This document shows positions 6,097-12,720 of a stretch of 23,713 nucleotides of DNA, piece after piece. Under the pieces are notes generated by a model, which worked only from the letters and a program-made list of their open reading frames with translations, made no database searches and was not told the origin of the DNA. The DNA is from a virus: the IMG/VR virus record IMGVR_UViG_3300010396_000101, positions 1 through 23,713 of that record. One strand, 5' to 3'. Positions within the stretch are counted from its first letter, which is position 1. The number at the start of each line of letters is the position of its first letter. The translations under genes were made by a program, and so were the position numbers.

Positions 6097-7811
6097 AAAC
6101 GTTCCGCGATTACGGCATCGATATCGGCACCAAAACCGGAAACGAGGTCAAGACCCAATGCCCGCAATGCAGCCAAACCCGCAAGAAGTCGAAATTGCCA
6201 TGCCTGAACGTGAACACGGACAAGGGCGTCTGGAATTGTTGGCATTGCGGCTGGGCTGGCTCACTCAAAGGCGGCGAATGGCAGCGACCGGAAATCGTCA
6301 AGGCGTACACCAAGCCTGCGTTTTCCAAGGCCATGCCGGCAGATACCATCATCACTTGGTTTGCCTCGCGCTGCATTCCCCAATCGATTTTGGAGAGGAA
6401 TGGGATTTCAAAAGGCGCGGCCTATTTTCCCCAAACCGAAGAGGAAATGCCTTGCATCATGTTCCCCTATTTTCGGGGCGATGATGTGGTCAACATCAAG
6501 TATCGGACCAAGGAAAAATATTTCCGCATGGCTGCTGGCGCAGAACGGGTTTTGTACGGCATCAACGATATCGCCGAGACATTGATTTGGGTCGAAGGCG
6601 AAATCGACAAGCTTTCGATTGAGGCGGCCGGATTCGTTTCCTGCGTCTCAGTTCCAGACGGCGCGCCGGCAGTCGAATCGAAAAGCTATTCGAACAAATT
6701 CGACTTCATGCAAGAAAAGGCTCTGGAACGGGTCAAAACGCACATCGTAGCCGTTGACAGTGATGCGCCCGGTGTCCGGCTGCAACAAGAGTTGGTGCGC
6801 CGCTTGGGGCGCGAAAAATGCCTTGTGGTGACCTGGCCCGATGACTGCAAGGATGCAAACGAGGTATTGCAAAAACATGGCGCCGAATTTCTTGCCGAAT
6901 GCCTCGCCAATGCCCAGCCTTTGCCAATCGAAGGTACGCACAAGGCCGGCGACGTGATGGAAGTCTTGCGCAACCAGTATTTGCACGGCAGCGAGCGCGG
7001 CATGTCCACAGGCTGGCATTCGCTCGAAGACCTATACCGCGTTATGCCCGGAGAGTGGACGCTTGTTACCGGCATTCCAGGGCACGGAAAATCGGAGTGG
7101 TTGGACGCCTTGACGATCAATCTTGCAATGCGTCTTGGTTGGACGTTCGCTGTTTTCTCGCCCGAGAATCAACCGCTTGAATACCACGTTCAAAAGATCG
7201 CCGAAAAGTACATCGGCAAGCCATTCAATCCCGGGCCTACCGAGCGTATGTCACTTGATGAATTCGGCGCGGCGGTAGAGTGGATAAACGAGCATTACAC
7301 CTTCATGCTGCCCGAGGCGCCTACGGTTGAAATGCTGCTGGACACGGCAACGGAAATTGTCCTTCGTCACGGCATACGCGGTCTTGTCATTGACCCATGG
7401 AACGAAATAAACCATGCGCGAGAGGCTTACATGACCGAGACAGATCACATTTCGCAAAAGCTCTCGAAGATTCGAGCATGGGCCAGAAACTACGGCGTGC
7501 ATGTCTGGGTCGTGGCGCACCCCACAAAGCTCATGAAGGACGTGGGCGGCAACTACCCTGTCCCAACGCCCTATGACGTGGCCGGCAGCGCCCATTGGAG
7601 AAACAAGGCGGATAACTGCATCACGATCTATCGCAACGTCAAAGAAGACGACGACAACGTAGAAATTCACGTCCAAAAGGTTCGCAAAAAGATGAACGGC
7701 AAAGTGGGCATGGCAACCCTTATCTATAACCGAGTTACTGGCCAATACCGCGACGATGTTCCAGGCTATATGCCTAAAGCGTTCGCCAAGAAACACGCAG
7801 AATTTGCATGA
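6093..7811 (+). CDS. bifunctional primase-helicase, T7 gp4/Twinkle type, 572 aa
   Basis: Domains in order: a zinc-binding domain with C23xxC26 and C49xxC52; a TOPRIM primase core with the catalytic glutamate in WVEGEID (~167-172) and DSD at 222-224; then a RecA-like DnaB-type helicase. In the helicase, Walker A is GIPGHGKS (327-334), Walker B LVIDPWNE (431-438), followed by VWVVAHPTK (471-479) and a C-terminal VQKVRKK segment. The enzyme would form a ring on the lagging strand, unwind DNA with nucleotide hydrolysis and make RNA primers. The length fits T7 gp4 (566 aa). No phage DNA polymerase is seen here, so it probably works with the host replisome or with a polymerase encoded elsewhere. 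ATGA overlaps join it to both neighbours. Confidence 0.95.
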   Translation: MKTFRDYGIDIGTKTGNEVKTQCPQCSQTRKKSKLPCLNVNTDKGVWNCWHCGWAGSLKGGEWQRPEIVKAYTKPAFSKAMPADTIITWFASRCIPQSILERNGISKGAAYFPQTEEEMPCIMFPYFRGDDVVNIKYRTKEKYFRMAAGAERVLYGINDIAETLIWVEGEIDKLSIEAAGFVSCVSVPDGAPAVESKSYSNKFDFMQEKALERVKTHIVAVDSDAPGVRLQQELVRRLGREKCLVVTWPDDCKDANEVLQKHGAEFLAECLANAQPLPIEGTHKAGDVMEVLRNQYLHGSERGMSTGWHSLEDLYRVMPGEWTLVTGIPGHGKSEWLDALTINLAMRLGWTFAVFSPENQPLEYHVQKIAEKYIGKPFNPGPTERMSLDEFGAAVEWINEHYTFMLPEAPTVEMLLDTATEIVLRHGIRGLVIDPWNEINHAREAYMTETDHISQKLSKIRAWARNYGVHVWVVAHPTKLMKDVGGNYPVPTPYDVAGSAHWRNKADNCITIYRNVKEDDDNVEIHVQKVRKKMNGKVGMATLIYNRVTGQYRDDVPGYMPKAFAKKHAEFA

Positions 7812-8002
7812 ATGAGCAAGAACACCGCTACCGTTGCGAAGTCCGGCATTGCATCAAGCTAGGAATTCGCAAGAAACTTGATCCATACCTAGAAATAGTG
7901 CAGAACAAGCGAGGCAAGGAAGCAGCAGATAGATTGAGGCAGGAGGCGCGGCGACAATATGGGAAGGGCAATCGCGGCGATTTTAATGTTTGGTTTGAAT
8001 AA
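7808..8002 (+). CDS. conserved small phage protein, 64 aa
   Basis: A short, highly charged, helical protein whose core (YLEIVQNKRGKEAADRLRQEARRQY, then GKGNRGDF) matches a pattern I remember from many phage early regions, listed as a DUF of about 65 residues. Two cysteines near the N-terminus (RCEVRHC) lack partners. It overlaps the primase-helicase stop by ATGA, so it is coupled to it. Function unknown. Confidence 0.7.
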   Translation: MNEQEHRYRCEVRHCIKLGIRKKLDPYLEIVQNKRGKEAADRLRQEARRQYGKGNRGDFNVWFE

Positions 8003-8012
8003 CGGAGGGAAT

Positions 8013-8195
8013 ATGTTTGCAGCTTTGGGTTTGTTTCTCACAGTCATCGGCTTTTTCGGAGTTCGCGGCGCATCTAGCAATGTGCATGCTGCATTTGATC
8101 ATCCATCACTGCCATATTGGGCATTGGCGTTTCTTGTGGGCCTAGTTTTGGTTTTGGTCTCGCTATGCATCATGGCTTGGAAATTTTTGCCGTGA
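8013..8195 (+). CDS. two-segment small membrane protein, 60 aa
   Basis: GGAGGG sits at good spacing before ATG 8013, which is preferred over an earlier in-frame start at 7959 inside the preceding gene. The product has a hydrophobic segment at ~2-18, a polar loop with His and Pro, and a second, strongly hydrophobic segment at ~35-56 (LAFLVGLVLVLVSLCIMAW). It should sit in the inner membrane. Two segments and small size would fit a holin, but early position argues against a lysis role; superinfection exclusion or membrane anchoring is equally possible. Confidence 0.65.
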   Translation: MFAALGLFLTVIGFFGVRGASSNVHAAFDHPSLPYWALAFLVGLVLVLVSLCIMAWKFLP

Positions 8196-8347
8196 ACTGG
8201 CTCTCCAATCCACGCGCATTCAATTACCTAATCATCGGACTATTTGTCTGCGCGGCTATTCGATGGGCATTGGCTAAAAATTGGTGGCAGGTGGCTTATT
8301 GGCTGGCGGCAGCGGTGATCAACATTGCGACGCTGCCGGCTGATTGA
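8192..8347 (+). CDS. two-segment small membrane protein, 51 aa, GTG start
   Basis: The GTG at 8192 overlaps the stop of the previous gene (GTGA) and gives a natural N-terminus (NWLSNPRAFNYL). Two hydrophobic segments follow, at ~11-27 and ~31-47, joined by a short basic and Trp-rich turn (AKNWW). Longer readings from 8117 would start inside the neighbour. With the preceding gene it forms a pair of small membrane proteins that may act together; no family is recognised. Confidence 0.6.
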   Translation: MNWLSNPRAFNYLIIGLFVCAAIRWALAKNWWQVAYWLAAAVINIATLPAD

Positions 8348-8371
8348 TTATGGTTTAACTAGGAGGATGAA

Positions 8372-8869
8372 ATGGGAAGAGAAATTCGCAAGGTTCCGGC
8401 GAACTGGGAGCACCCAAAAACAGATTGGTATGGCGATGGTCGATATCATCCCATGTACGATCAAACGTTCGAAGATGCATGCTTACGATGGAAAAAAGAA
8501 TTCATCGAATGGCCCGAAAGTGAGAGCTTCGCCAAGTGCGGTGGCGAATACTGGGAATACGCAGGGGACCCTCCAGACAGGGAATATTATCGAGCATATA
8601 AGGATGATGAGGCAACTTGGTATCAGGTCTACGAAACGGTATCCGAGGGTACGCCAGTAACGCCGCCATTCGCCACAAAAGAAGAGTTGATTCAGTACCT
8701 TGTCGAGAATGGAGATTTTTGGGACCAAGCCCGACGCAAAGAAAGGCCCTGGGAACGGGGGAATGAACCATGGCCTTTGGCTAATGCCATACGCTTTGTT
8801 ACTGGGGAGTCTTCTTTGCCGAGCATGATGGTATCCAATGGACAGGTTTTGATGCCGAAGGATATTTAA
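8372..8869 (+). CDS. conserved phage protein, Trp/Tyr-rich, 165 aa
   Basis: AGGAGG precedes the ATG at ideal spacing, one of the best ribosome binding sites in the window. The product starts MGREIRKVPANWEHP and is rich in Trp, Tyr, Glu and Asp. Its patterned stretches (EYWEYAGDPPDREYY, YQVYETVSEGTPVTPPFATKEELIQYLV, GDFWDQ, then PSMMVSNGQVLMPKDI) I recall from a protein shared by many phages of Gram-negative bacteria, without known function. It is acidic and lacks membrane segments or recognisable catalytic motifs. A small intergenic gap (8348-8371) sets it apart from the membrane pair. Confidence 0.78.
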   Translation: MGREIRKVPANWEHPKTDWYGDGRYHPMYDQTFEDACLRWKKEFIEWPESESFAKCGGEYWEYAGDPPDREYYRAYKDDEATWYQVYETVSEGTPVTPPFATKEELIQYLVENGDFWDQARRKERPWERGNEPWPLANAIRFVTGESSLPSMMVSNGQVLMPKDI

Positions 8870-8871
8870 TC

Positions 8872-9213
8872 GTGAATACGACTCAAGAACACGTGACCGA
8901 ATCAGCCCGAAAAATGCACGAAATACTGTCTGCGCATCTTGCGGGACGGGCCATCGAATACCGAGGCTTGAGCCTTGACCACGCTTACGACGACTGGCAA
9001 CCACTTCCCGAGGCGCACAATTGGAATTTCAACCAATACGCCTATCGCGTTACGCCTAAGCCGAAGGTGAAGAGGTGGAAATGGGTGATAAGAAATAATG
9101 TAACTGGAAAACTTATAGTCTACGACGAATTTCTTTCGGGAGACGAAACGATTAAAGGATTTTATTCGATGGTTCAAAAAATCGACAGCACCGAGCAGGA
9201 ATTTGACGAGTAG
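8872..9213 (+). CDS. hypothetical protein, 113 aa, GTG start
   Basis: The frame begins with GTG three bases after the previous stop. No strong Shine-Dalgarno is visible, so translation is probably coupled. The N-terminal half has an IEYRGLSLDHAYDDWQPLP...WNFNQYAYRVTPKPK segment. Short proteins ending in a tyrosine-rich strand and Pro-Lys-Pro are common in phage early regions and unassigned. The second half holds two beta-type strands (KRWKWVIRN, GKLIVYDEF) and an acidic tail. Confidence 0.6.
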   Translation: MNTTQEHVTESARKMHEILSAHLAGRAIEYRGLSLDHAYDDWQPLPEAHNWNFNQYAYRVTPKPKVKRWKWVIRNNVTGKLIVYDEFLSGDETIKGFYSMVQKIDSTEQEFDE

Positions 9214-9241
9214 CCCAACAACTTGCAGGAGCGATTGAAAA

Positions 9242-9541
9242 ATGAATATCCCAATAATTCGCCTTGAAATCCAAGGTATGCAGCATACAGTCATGACCGC
9301 TTTAACCCAATATGCGGCAAAAATGGATGCTGATATACAGGCTGCCGTATCAGAAGCGATCACGGAAGAAAAGGTAATTGCCCTCATCAAGAAAACCGCA
9401 GACGAGGAAATAAATCGATGCATCGCCAACGAAATTCGGGAATTTTACAGCCGAGGCGCTGGGATGCAAGCCGTTCGACGCGCTGTAAATGCCACGCTCA
9501 ATGAGAAGGCAAAGTTCATGCAAGAAAATGGGTTGACTTAG
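9242..9541 (+). CDS. hypothetical helical protein, 99 aa
   Basis: A clear AGGAG lies before the ATG. Apart from a short N-terminal strand (IPIIRLEIQG) the product is predicted by eye to be almost all helix, with alternating charged and hydrophobic positions (AAVSEAITEEKVIALIKKTADEEINRCIA) suggesting a coiled coil or helical bundle. No family recognised. A stop directly abuts the next start (TAGATG). Confidence 0.6.
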   Translation: MNIPIIRLEIQGMQHTVMTALTQYAAKMDADIQAAVSEAITEEKVIALIKKTADEEINRCIANEIREFYSRGAGMQAVRRAVNATLNEKAKFMQENGLT

Positions 9542-9850
9542 ATGGAATGCGTAACCTTACCCGTGCCGATGCTAGACTGTGACGAATACCGCGGTCTGGC
9601 GTCGCGTGAAAAACAGTTCCTGATTGACCTCTATATCTGTTTCGGCGACTGCGAAACATTTACAATAGACGCTGAGAGGCCGCAGGAATACCGGCAACGT
9701 CATTGCGACGCTGCGACGATCTATCGCAAGCTGCGCGCCCTTATTTCCGCTGGGTTAGTATCCATTTCATACCAGCCCAACGGAAAGCAGGGGCGCCCTA
9801 CAACCGTCTACTCATTCAAATATCAGGTGCCCTATGTACTCAACGCGTGA
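9542..9850 (+). CDS. putative winged-helix protein, 102 aa
   Basis: The ATG follows the previous stop without a gap. The sequence reads as a winged helix: a first helix (SREKQFLIDLYI), then a helix pair around CDAATIYRKLRALISAGLVSI, then a wing (GRPTTVYSFKY). The pattern of a recognition helix followed by a beta hairpin with a GRP turn is typical of transcription-factor-like proteins that sense nothing and bind DNA. It directly precedes and overlaps the Q-like late regulator, so a role in controlling late expression is plausible but unproven. Confidence 0.6.
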   Translation: MECVTLPVPMLDCDEYRGLASREKQFLIDLYICFGDCETFTIDAERPQEYRQRHCDAATIYRKLRALISAGLVSISYQPNGKQGRPTTVYSFKYQVPYVLNA

Positions 9851-10250
9851 GATTGAAGGAATGCTTAGCAATGAACTTGACAACTGGTTGCGCTGGGGGC
9901 GAAGTCGAGATTGGATGCCAGCGTCTTATGGCTCGATCTTGGGGCAGCTATACCGAGCGCGCCTTGCGGAAGGAGTAAGCCCAGAGGATGACGTTCCGCC
10001 ACCTCCCCGAATCCAGGCCAACGAAGCGGAAGCAATGCGACTTGAGCGAATCATCGTTTCGCTTCCCAACCAGCAGAAGGCCGCATTCGTTCTGCATCAC
10101 CTATTCAAGGGCGCCTATTGCGGATGGGTAGTCAAGATTCGCACGCGGGAGGATGCGGCTCGGATTCTGGGGGTGGGCAAGACCAAATACCATCAGATCG
10201 TCAATTCTGCGCATTCGAGCGTTTGGCGCAAATACACAGAAAATAATTAG
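9834..10250 (+). CDS. Q-like late regulator with sigma-region-4-like C-terminus, 138 aa
   Basis: The protein begins YSTREIEGMLSNELDNWLRWGRS, the helical N-terminus expected of phage antitermination Q-type proteins. It continues to SLPNQQKAAFVLHHLFKG and ends with TREDAARILGVGKTKYHQIVNSAHSSVW. The latter two blocks have the shape of sigma-factor region 4 (a helix, then a helix-turn-helix). It is the last gene of the early operon, directly before the promoter-like dyad, the structured leader and the terminator at ~10830, exactly where lambda Q lies relative to its late promoter and terminator. It overlaps the previous gene by 17 bases, with an AGGTG before the ATG. The assignment rests on layout and fold; the exact family is uncertain. 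Confidence 0.65.
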   Translation: MYSTREIEGMLSNELDNWLRWGRSRDWMPASYGSILGQLYRARLAEGVSPEDDVPPPPRIQANEAEAMRLERIIVSLPNQQKAAFVLHHLFKGAYCGWVVKIRTREDAARILGVGKTKYHQIVNSAHSSVWRKYTENN

Positions 10251-10305
10251 TCGCATATTTTGCAAATCACAGGCAAATTTGTCCGAACGAATCGCCGATT
10301 TATGT

Positions 10306-10324
10306 ACTATAATTTTGCTATAGT
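10306..10324 (+). promoter_or_regulatory. candidate late promoter with -10-like dyad
   Basis: A consensus TATAAT lies at 10308-10313 and a second -10-like TATAGT at 10319-10324. Together they form a perfect dyad, ACTATA (10306-10311) and TATAGT (10319-10324), seven bases apart. The flanks are AT-rich, unlike the coding DNA around. I see no good -35 hexamer 16-18 bases upstream, which is common for activated phage promoters. The site begins the long noncoding leader that follows. Confidence 0.4.
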
Positions 10325-10339
10325 AGAGACAAGTAGCAA

Positions 10340-10840
10340 GAGAGAGTTCTGACGCCTTTTAAGCCCGTTGCGTAACGATCACCGTAGCGGCAGATGGGAA
10401 GAAGTCACGGTCCCCGCTTAAAAGGCGTGAGGGCTTTCCTTTGCAGCGTTATGACACATGCGGATTGCAATGGCAAAAGGGATACTCGGAACTGGACGCA
10501 GGGGCTATCCTAATAGGCAGGCATGCCAGCCAAAACCGAGAATCGTAGTCCGCAGTTGTGATAGCGAATGCGAAGACTGATTCGCAACAAGGAATGCGTG
10601 CTGGGACAAGGCTTAAACGCGCCGAACGAAGCGACCCACTAGACAGGTAATGCTGCTAGCCGCTTGGCCCAGAATGCCAGATTTCAGTACTGGCCGCTAT
10701 CAAATTCTGGCGTCATCCGGTAAAGCCAATAAAAGCCATTCCGGCGCGGCCCCGCCCTCTTAATATAGGGCCGTGAAGAATTCCAACCTTGCGCCCCGGG
10801 CGTGAGCCAAGCCCCGCTAAATGCGGGGTTTTTGTTTTGG
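10340..10840 (+). ncRNA. candidate structured leader RNA, about 490 nt, undescribed
   Basis: This 598-base gap (10251-10848) holds no convincing gene but many nested complementary arms. (1) A 13-bp perfect stem, 10352-10364 with 10416-10428, encloses hairpin CGTT/AACG (10366-10377) and stem ACCGT/ACGGT (10381-10385 with 10407-10411): a three-way junction. (2) CTCGG/CCGAG, 10485-10489 with 10536-10540, encloses GGCT/AGCC (10503 and 10528). (3) A long imperfect arm runs from 10548 to 10607: GTC/GAC, CGCA/TGCG, TTGT/ACAA, then GCGAAT/ATTCGC around a 10-base loop. (4) AAGCG/CGCTT, 10629-10633 with 10661-10665, encloses CTAG/CTAG. (5) CCAGAAT/ATTCTGG, 10669-10675 with 10704-10710, encloses GCCAG/CTGGC. 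(6) GCCCT/AGGGC, 10754-10771. The terminator at ~10812 closes it. No tRNA or Rfam class is recognised. Confidence 0.55.
10809..10838 (+). terminator. intrinsic terminator at the end of the leader
   Basis: A six-base GC stem, CCCCGC (10812-10817) and GCGGGG (10823-10828), with loop TAAAT, is extended by AAG against TTT and followed by TTTTTGTTTT. The U tract ends just before the GGAGG of the next gene. By the lambda model this would be the terminator that the late regulator must overcome. Confidence 0.85.
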
Positions 10841-10848
10841 AGGTCGCC

Positions 10849-10992
10849 ATGCAAACCGCTCCAAGATTCGCAATCCCGTTCACCAAGACAGATGAGCGCC
10901 GCGCCCTGGCCGAAATCCGAGAGCGCAGGAACGCGAGTCCTCGGCATGATCCGGCGTGGATGGCTGCTTTCTTCAAAAGATTGGCCCAATGA
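10849..10992 (+). CDS. 47-aa small protein, first after the leader terminator
   Basis: GGAGG lies directly before ATG 10849, between the terminator U tract and the start. The product is basic and helical (TDERRALAEIRERRNASP) with a hydrophobic end (AWMAAFFKRLAQ). No family recognised. The ribosome binding site placed right after the terminator means this gene is expressed only when the terminator is read through. Its stop overlaps the next gene by ATGA. Confidence 0.6.
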   Translation: MQTAPRFAIPFTKTDERRALAEIRERRNASPRHDPAWMAAFFKRLAQ

Positions 10993-11120
10993 GTTTCGGG
11001 ATAAGGCATCGTCCACGCGCTCCAGAGGAAATGCTTACGCGCACCGAGGGAATTTTTCTTGTAATCCTCATATTGGCGGTGCTATGTGAAGTTATCTATG
11101 GAATTCTGTCGATTTCATGA
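10989..11120 (+). CDS. 43-aa single-segment membrane protein
   Basis: Starts in an ATGA overlap with the preceding gene and ends in another. An N-terminal basic stretch (IRHRPRAPEEM) is followed by one hydrophobic segment at ~22-40 (FLVILILAVLCEVIYGIL). This predicts an inner-membrane anchor with a cytoplasmic N-terminus. Missed by length filters but supported by its two exact junctions. Could take part in lysis, exclusion or anchoring; nothing in the sequence decides. Confidence 0.6.
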   Translation: MSFGIRHRPRAPEEMLTRTEGIFLVILILAVLCEVIYGILSIS

Positions 11121-11308
11121 AAGCCGCGCCCTCCTACGACATCTGCGAAGCCCGCAAGCAAATAGAGGCCGGCAAGACCACATACAAGAAGTTGGTCGAA
11201 ATTATGGAGCTTGTGGACGAGCCCGCAATTTTTGGTGTTGCAAGAGTCTGGCGCGGCACGGGGAAATTTGAGATGCGGGAAGTCAGCCAAGCGGAGTTTT
11301 ACAGATGA
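11117..11308 (+). CDS. hypothetical protein, 63 aa
   Basis: Coupled by ATGA overlaps to membrane-protein genes on both sides. The product is a soluble-looking, mostly helical peptide (ARKQIEAGKTTYKKLVEIMELV) followed by a beta-type stretch (AIFGVARVWRGTGKFEMREV). No metal site or catalytic motif; family unknown. Confidence 0.6.
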   Translation: MKAAPSYDICEARKQIEAGKTTYKKLVEIMELVDEPAIFGVARVWRGTGKFEMREVSQAEFYR

Positions 11309-11445
11309 TTGACAAAAATGCTCTTTACGTATTCGTTTTTTGCGCGTTTGCTGGCATATTTTTTTGTGGAGTTGCCGCGTTAGCCGCGTTGATCGGCGCA
11401 ATCTATGGGTGCTTTTGGCTATTCCATCACATCTCGTTCATTTAA
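11305..11445 (+). CDS. 46-aa membrane protein with small-residue-rich segment
   Basis: Starts in an ATGA overlap and ends at TAA 11443-11445. After four polar residues nearly the whole chain is hydrophobic, with Phe, Gly and Ala spaced in a way that favours close helix packing (FCAFAGIFFCGVAALAALIGAIYG). It ends in aromatic and His residues. It probably spans the inner membrane once or folds as a hairpin. With the 43-residue protein it could form a small lysis-like pair, but no endolysin is found here. Confidence 0.58.
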   Translation: MIDKNALYVFVFCAFAGIFFCGVAALAALIGAIYGCFWLFHHISFI

Positions 11446-11457
11446 CGAGAATTGCAT

Positions 11458-11661
11458 ATGACAAATCTGGAACTGATGACCGACGTTCTGGCCGACGTGC
11501 TAGCCAAGCTAGGCCCAGTTCCAAACAGAGTCGAGACATTCAAGAAGACGCTCGAAAGTTATGCGCGATTTGCCGTTTCTGAATGGCAATTAAGCCAGAT
11601 TCAGGGCGTGAGCGGCGACATGGCCGAGGTCGAGCGGATTCGGCAGGAAAGCAAAAATTAA
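11458..11661 (+). CDS. hypothetical helical protein, 67 aa
   Basis: ATG 11458 is preferred over an in-frame TTG six bases earlier. The product is acidic and entirely helical by eye (NLELMTDVLADVLAKLG, then RVETFKKTLESYARFAVSEWQLSQI), with spacing suited to a two-helix bundle. It is the last gene before the terminator at ~11691. Unknown function. Confidence 0.58.
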   Translation: MTNLELMTDVLADVLAKLGPVPNRVETFKKTLESYARFAVSEWQLSQIQGVSGDMAEVERIRQESKN

Positions 11662-11668
11662 CCCCCCC

Positions 11669-11713
11669 TCCATCCCTCCTGATGGATTTTGCCCGCTTCG
11701 GTGGGCGTTTTTA
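11669..11713 (+). terminator. intrinsic terminator pair
   Basis: The main hairpin is GCCCGC (11691-11696), tetraloop TTCG, GTGGGC (11701-11706), followed by GTTTTT. A UUCG loop on a GC stem is a classic stable terminator. Just upstream, TCCATC (11669-11674) and GATGGA (11681-11686) form a second hairpin followed by TTTT. Together they close the small-gene cluster. Genes to the right have no obvious new promoter and would need antitermination. Confidence 0.82.
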
Positions 11714-11726
11714 TTCGTGACTCAAC

Positions 11727-11981
11727 ATGCAATCAGCGCCGCAAATTCCTCCTCTTCCGCAAGTTGGGGATGACGTTTCTGTGTGTGATGTTGACAACTC
11801 GATCTACTTGGGCCAGATCACAGCCCAGCCAGCGGTAAATGGATTTGACGTATCGGCCACGCTGTCGGATGGGTCAAGCCTGACTTGGCAACTGATTCCC
11901 TACGTCGGGCCGGCTATGCTTGCCCCTGCGGTTGGGGCTTATATAACTGCGCAAGGCGTTACGCGTCCTCGCAAGAACTGA
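11727..11981 (+). CDS. hypothetical protein, 84 aa, paralogue of the next gene
   Basis: The product is a small beta-rich protein: VGDDVSVCDVD, then NGFDVSATLSDGSSLTWQLIPYV, ending GAYITAQGVTRP. It shares these three blocks with the product of the following gene (IGDDVWLW, AFDGNTIFRAALPLI, EAFITMKGVRP), so the two look like diverged tandem copies. No strong Shine-Dalgarno; it follows the terminator by only 13 bases. Confidence 0.6.
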   Translation: MQSAPQIPPLPQVGDDVSVCDVDNSIYLGQITAQPAVNGFDVSATLSDGSSLTWQLIPYVGPAMLAPAVGAYITAQGVTRPRKN

Positions 11982-11989
11982 AAGAAAAC

Positions 11990-12325
11990 ATGACAACTCC
12001 TGAAATTGGTGACGATGTTTGGCTGTGGGAAAGCGCCACGCCAGAAGCCGCAAAGATCGTTGCGGAAGCCTACCCGGCCGGCTATCACGTTGTTGCGTGG
12101 GCATTTGATGGAAACACCATCTTTCGCGCTGCACTGCCCCTGATCGACGCCACAAGCGCCGTTCCTTATGAAGCATTTATCACCATGAAGGGCGTGCGCC
12201 CAAACTGGAATACCGCCACGGCAGTTGAGGCTGCAACGCCTCCAACCATCGAACCAGCACAGCCAACGAACGAAACACCTGAAGCTGCACCGGAAGCCAC
12301 GCCAACCACAGAGGCCCATCAATGA
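11990..12325 (+). CDS. hypothetical protein, 111 aa, paralogue of the previous gene
   Basis: ATG 11990 is used; the frame extends upstream to 11885 inside the neighbour, which has no ribosome binding site. The N-terminal ~72 residues parallel the 84-aa protein before it (IGDDV...YHVVAWAFDG...EAFITMKGVRP). The last ~40 are a low-complexity Ala/Thr/Pro/Glu tail (TPPTIEPAQPTNETPEAAPEA) that should be disordered. It overlaps the next gene by ATGA. Position before the terminase genes suggests a virion or assembly role, but this is unproven. Confidence 0.65.
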   Translation: MTTPEIGDDVWLWESATPEAAKIVAEAYPAGYHVVAWAFDGNTIFRAALPLIDATSAVPYEAFITMKGVRPNWNTATAVEAATPPTIEPAQPTNETPEAAPEATPTTEAHQ

Positions 12326-12720
12326 CCGCATCCAGTCTCCAACAAGCCAGCCAGGGCGCGCAGCCTTCTGATCCATCGCAAGCCAATGGCATGAGCGGCG
12401 GAGCCGACATGGGAGAATCGCAAGGTGGCATTGACCCAAGCCAAGGCTACCAAATCTGCATCAACGTCGGCGGCGATAACACCATTTCCGTTTCGGTCGA
12501 GCCTGGTTCTGGCGACTCAAGCGGCGCATCTGGCGCAATGGGTGGTTCTGGTGGGTCCGATGCCGGCGCAAGTGGCGGAACAGATCAAGACTCGCAACAA
12601 GTGCCCAATATTCACGCCGCCATGCAAGTCGTTATGGACATCTACAAGCACGCCGGCCAGATGAACGAAAGCGGCGCCGAGCAAGACGCCATGACCCAAG
12701 CCTATGGGAGTGGTTCTTGA
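12322..12720 (+). CDS. low-complexity Gly/Ser/Gln-rich protein, 132 aa
   Basis: Much of the protein is Ser, Gly, Gln and Asp (for example SSGASGAMGGSGGSDAGASGG). One short beta segment (YQICINVGGDNTISVSVEP) and one C-terminal helix (IHAAMQVVMDIYKHAG) are the only likely folded parts. Composition suggests a linker-like or assembly-assisting protein. Starts with ATGA overlap and ends with a TTGA overlap, so it is in the operon chain. No family recognised. Confidence 0.6.
   Translation: MTASSLQQASQGAQPSDPSQANGMSGGADMGESQGGIDPSQGYQICINVGGDNTISVSVEPGSGDSSGASGAMGGSGGSDAGASGGTDQDSQQVPNIHAAMQVVMDIYKHAGQMNESGAEQDAMTQAYGSGS

Noticed and set aside
10440-10710. tRNA or tmRNA genes in the leader
   Set aside because: Cloverleaf-like arms exist, but there is no TTCRANNC T-loop, no acceptor pairing of 7 bp with the right arm spacing, and no CCA end.
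10684-11016. 110-aa leftward frame and other small frames in the leader region
   Set aside because: No start signals, and the frame crosses the terminator and the first late genes; the nested stems explain this DNA better.
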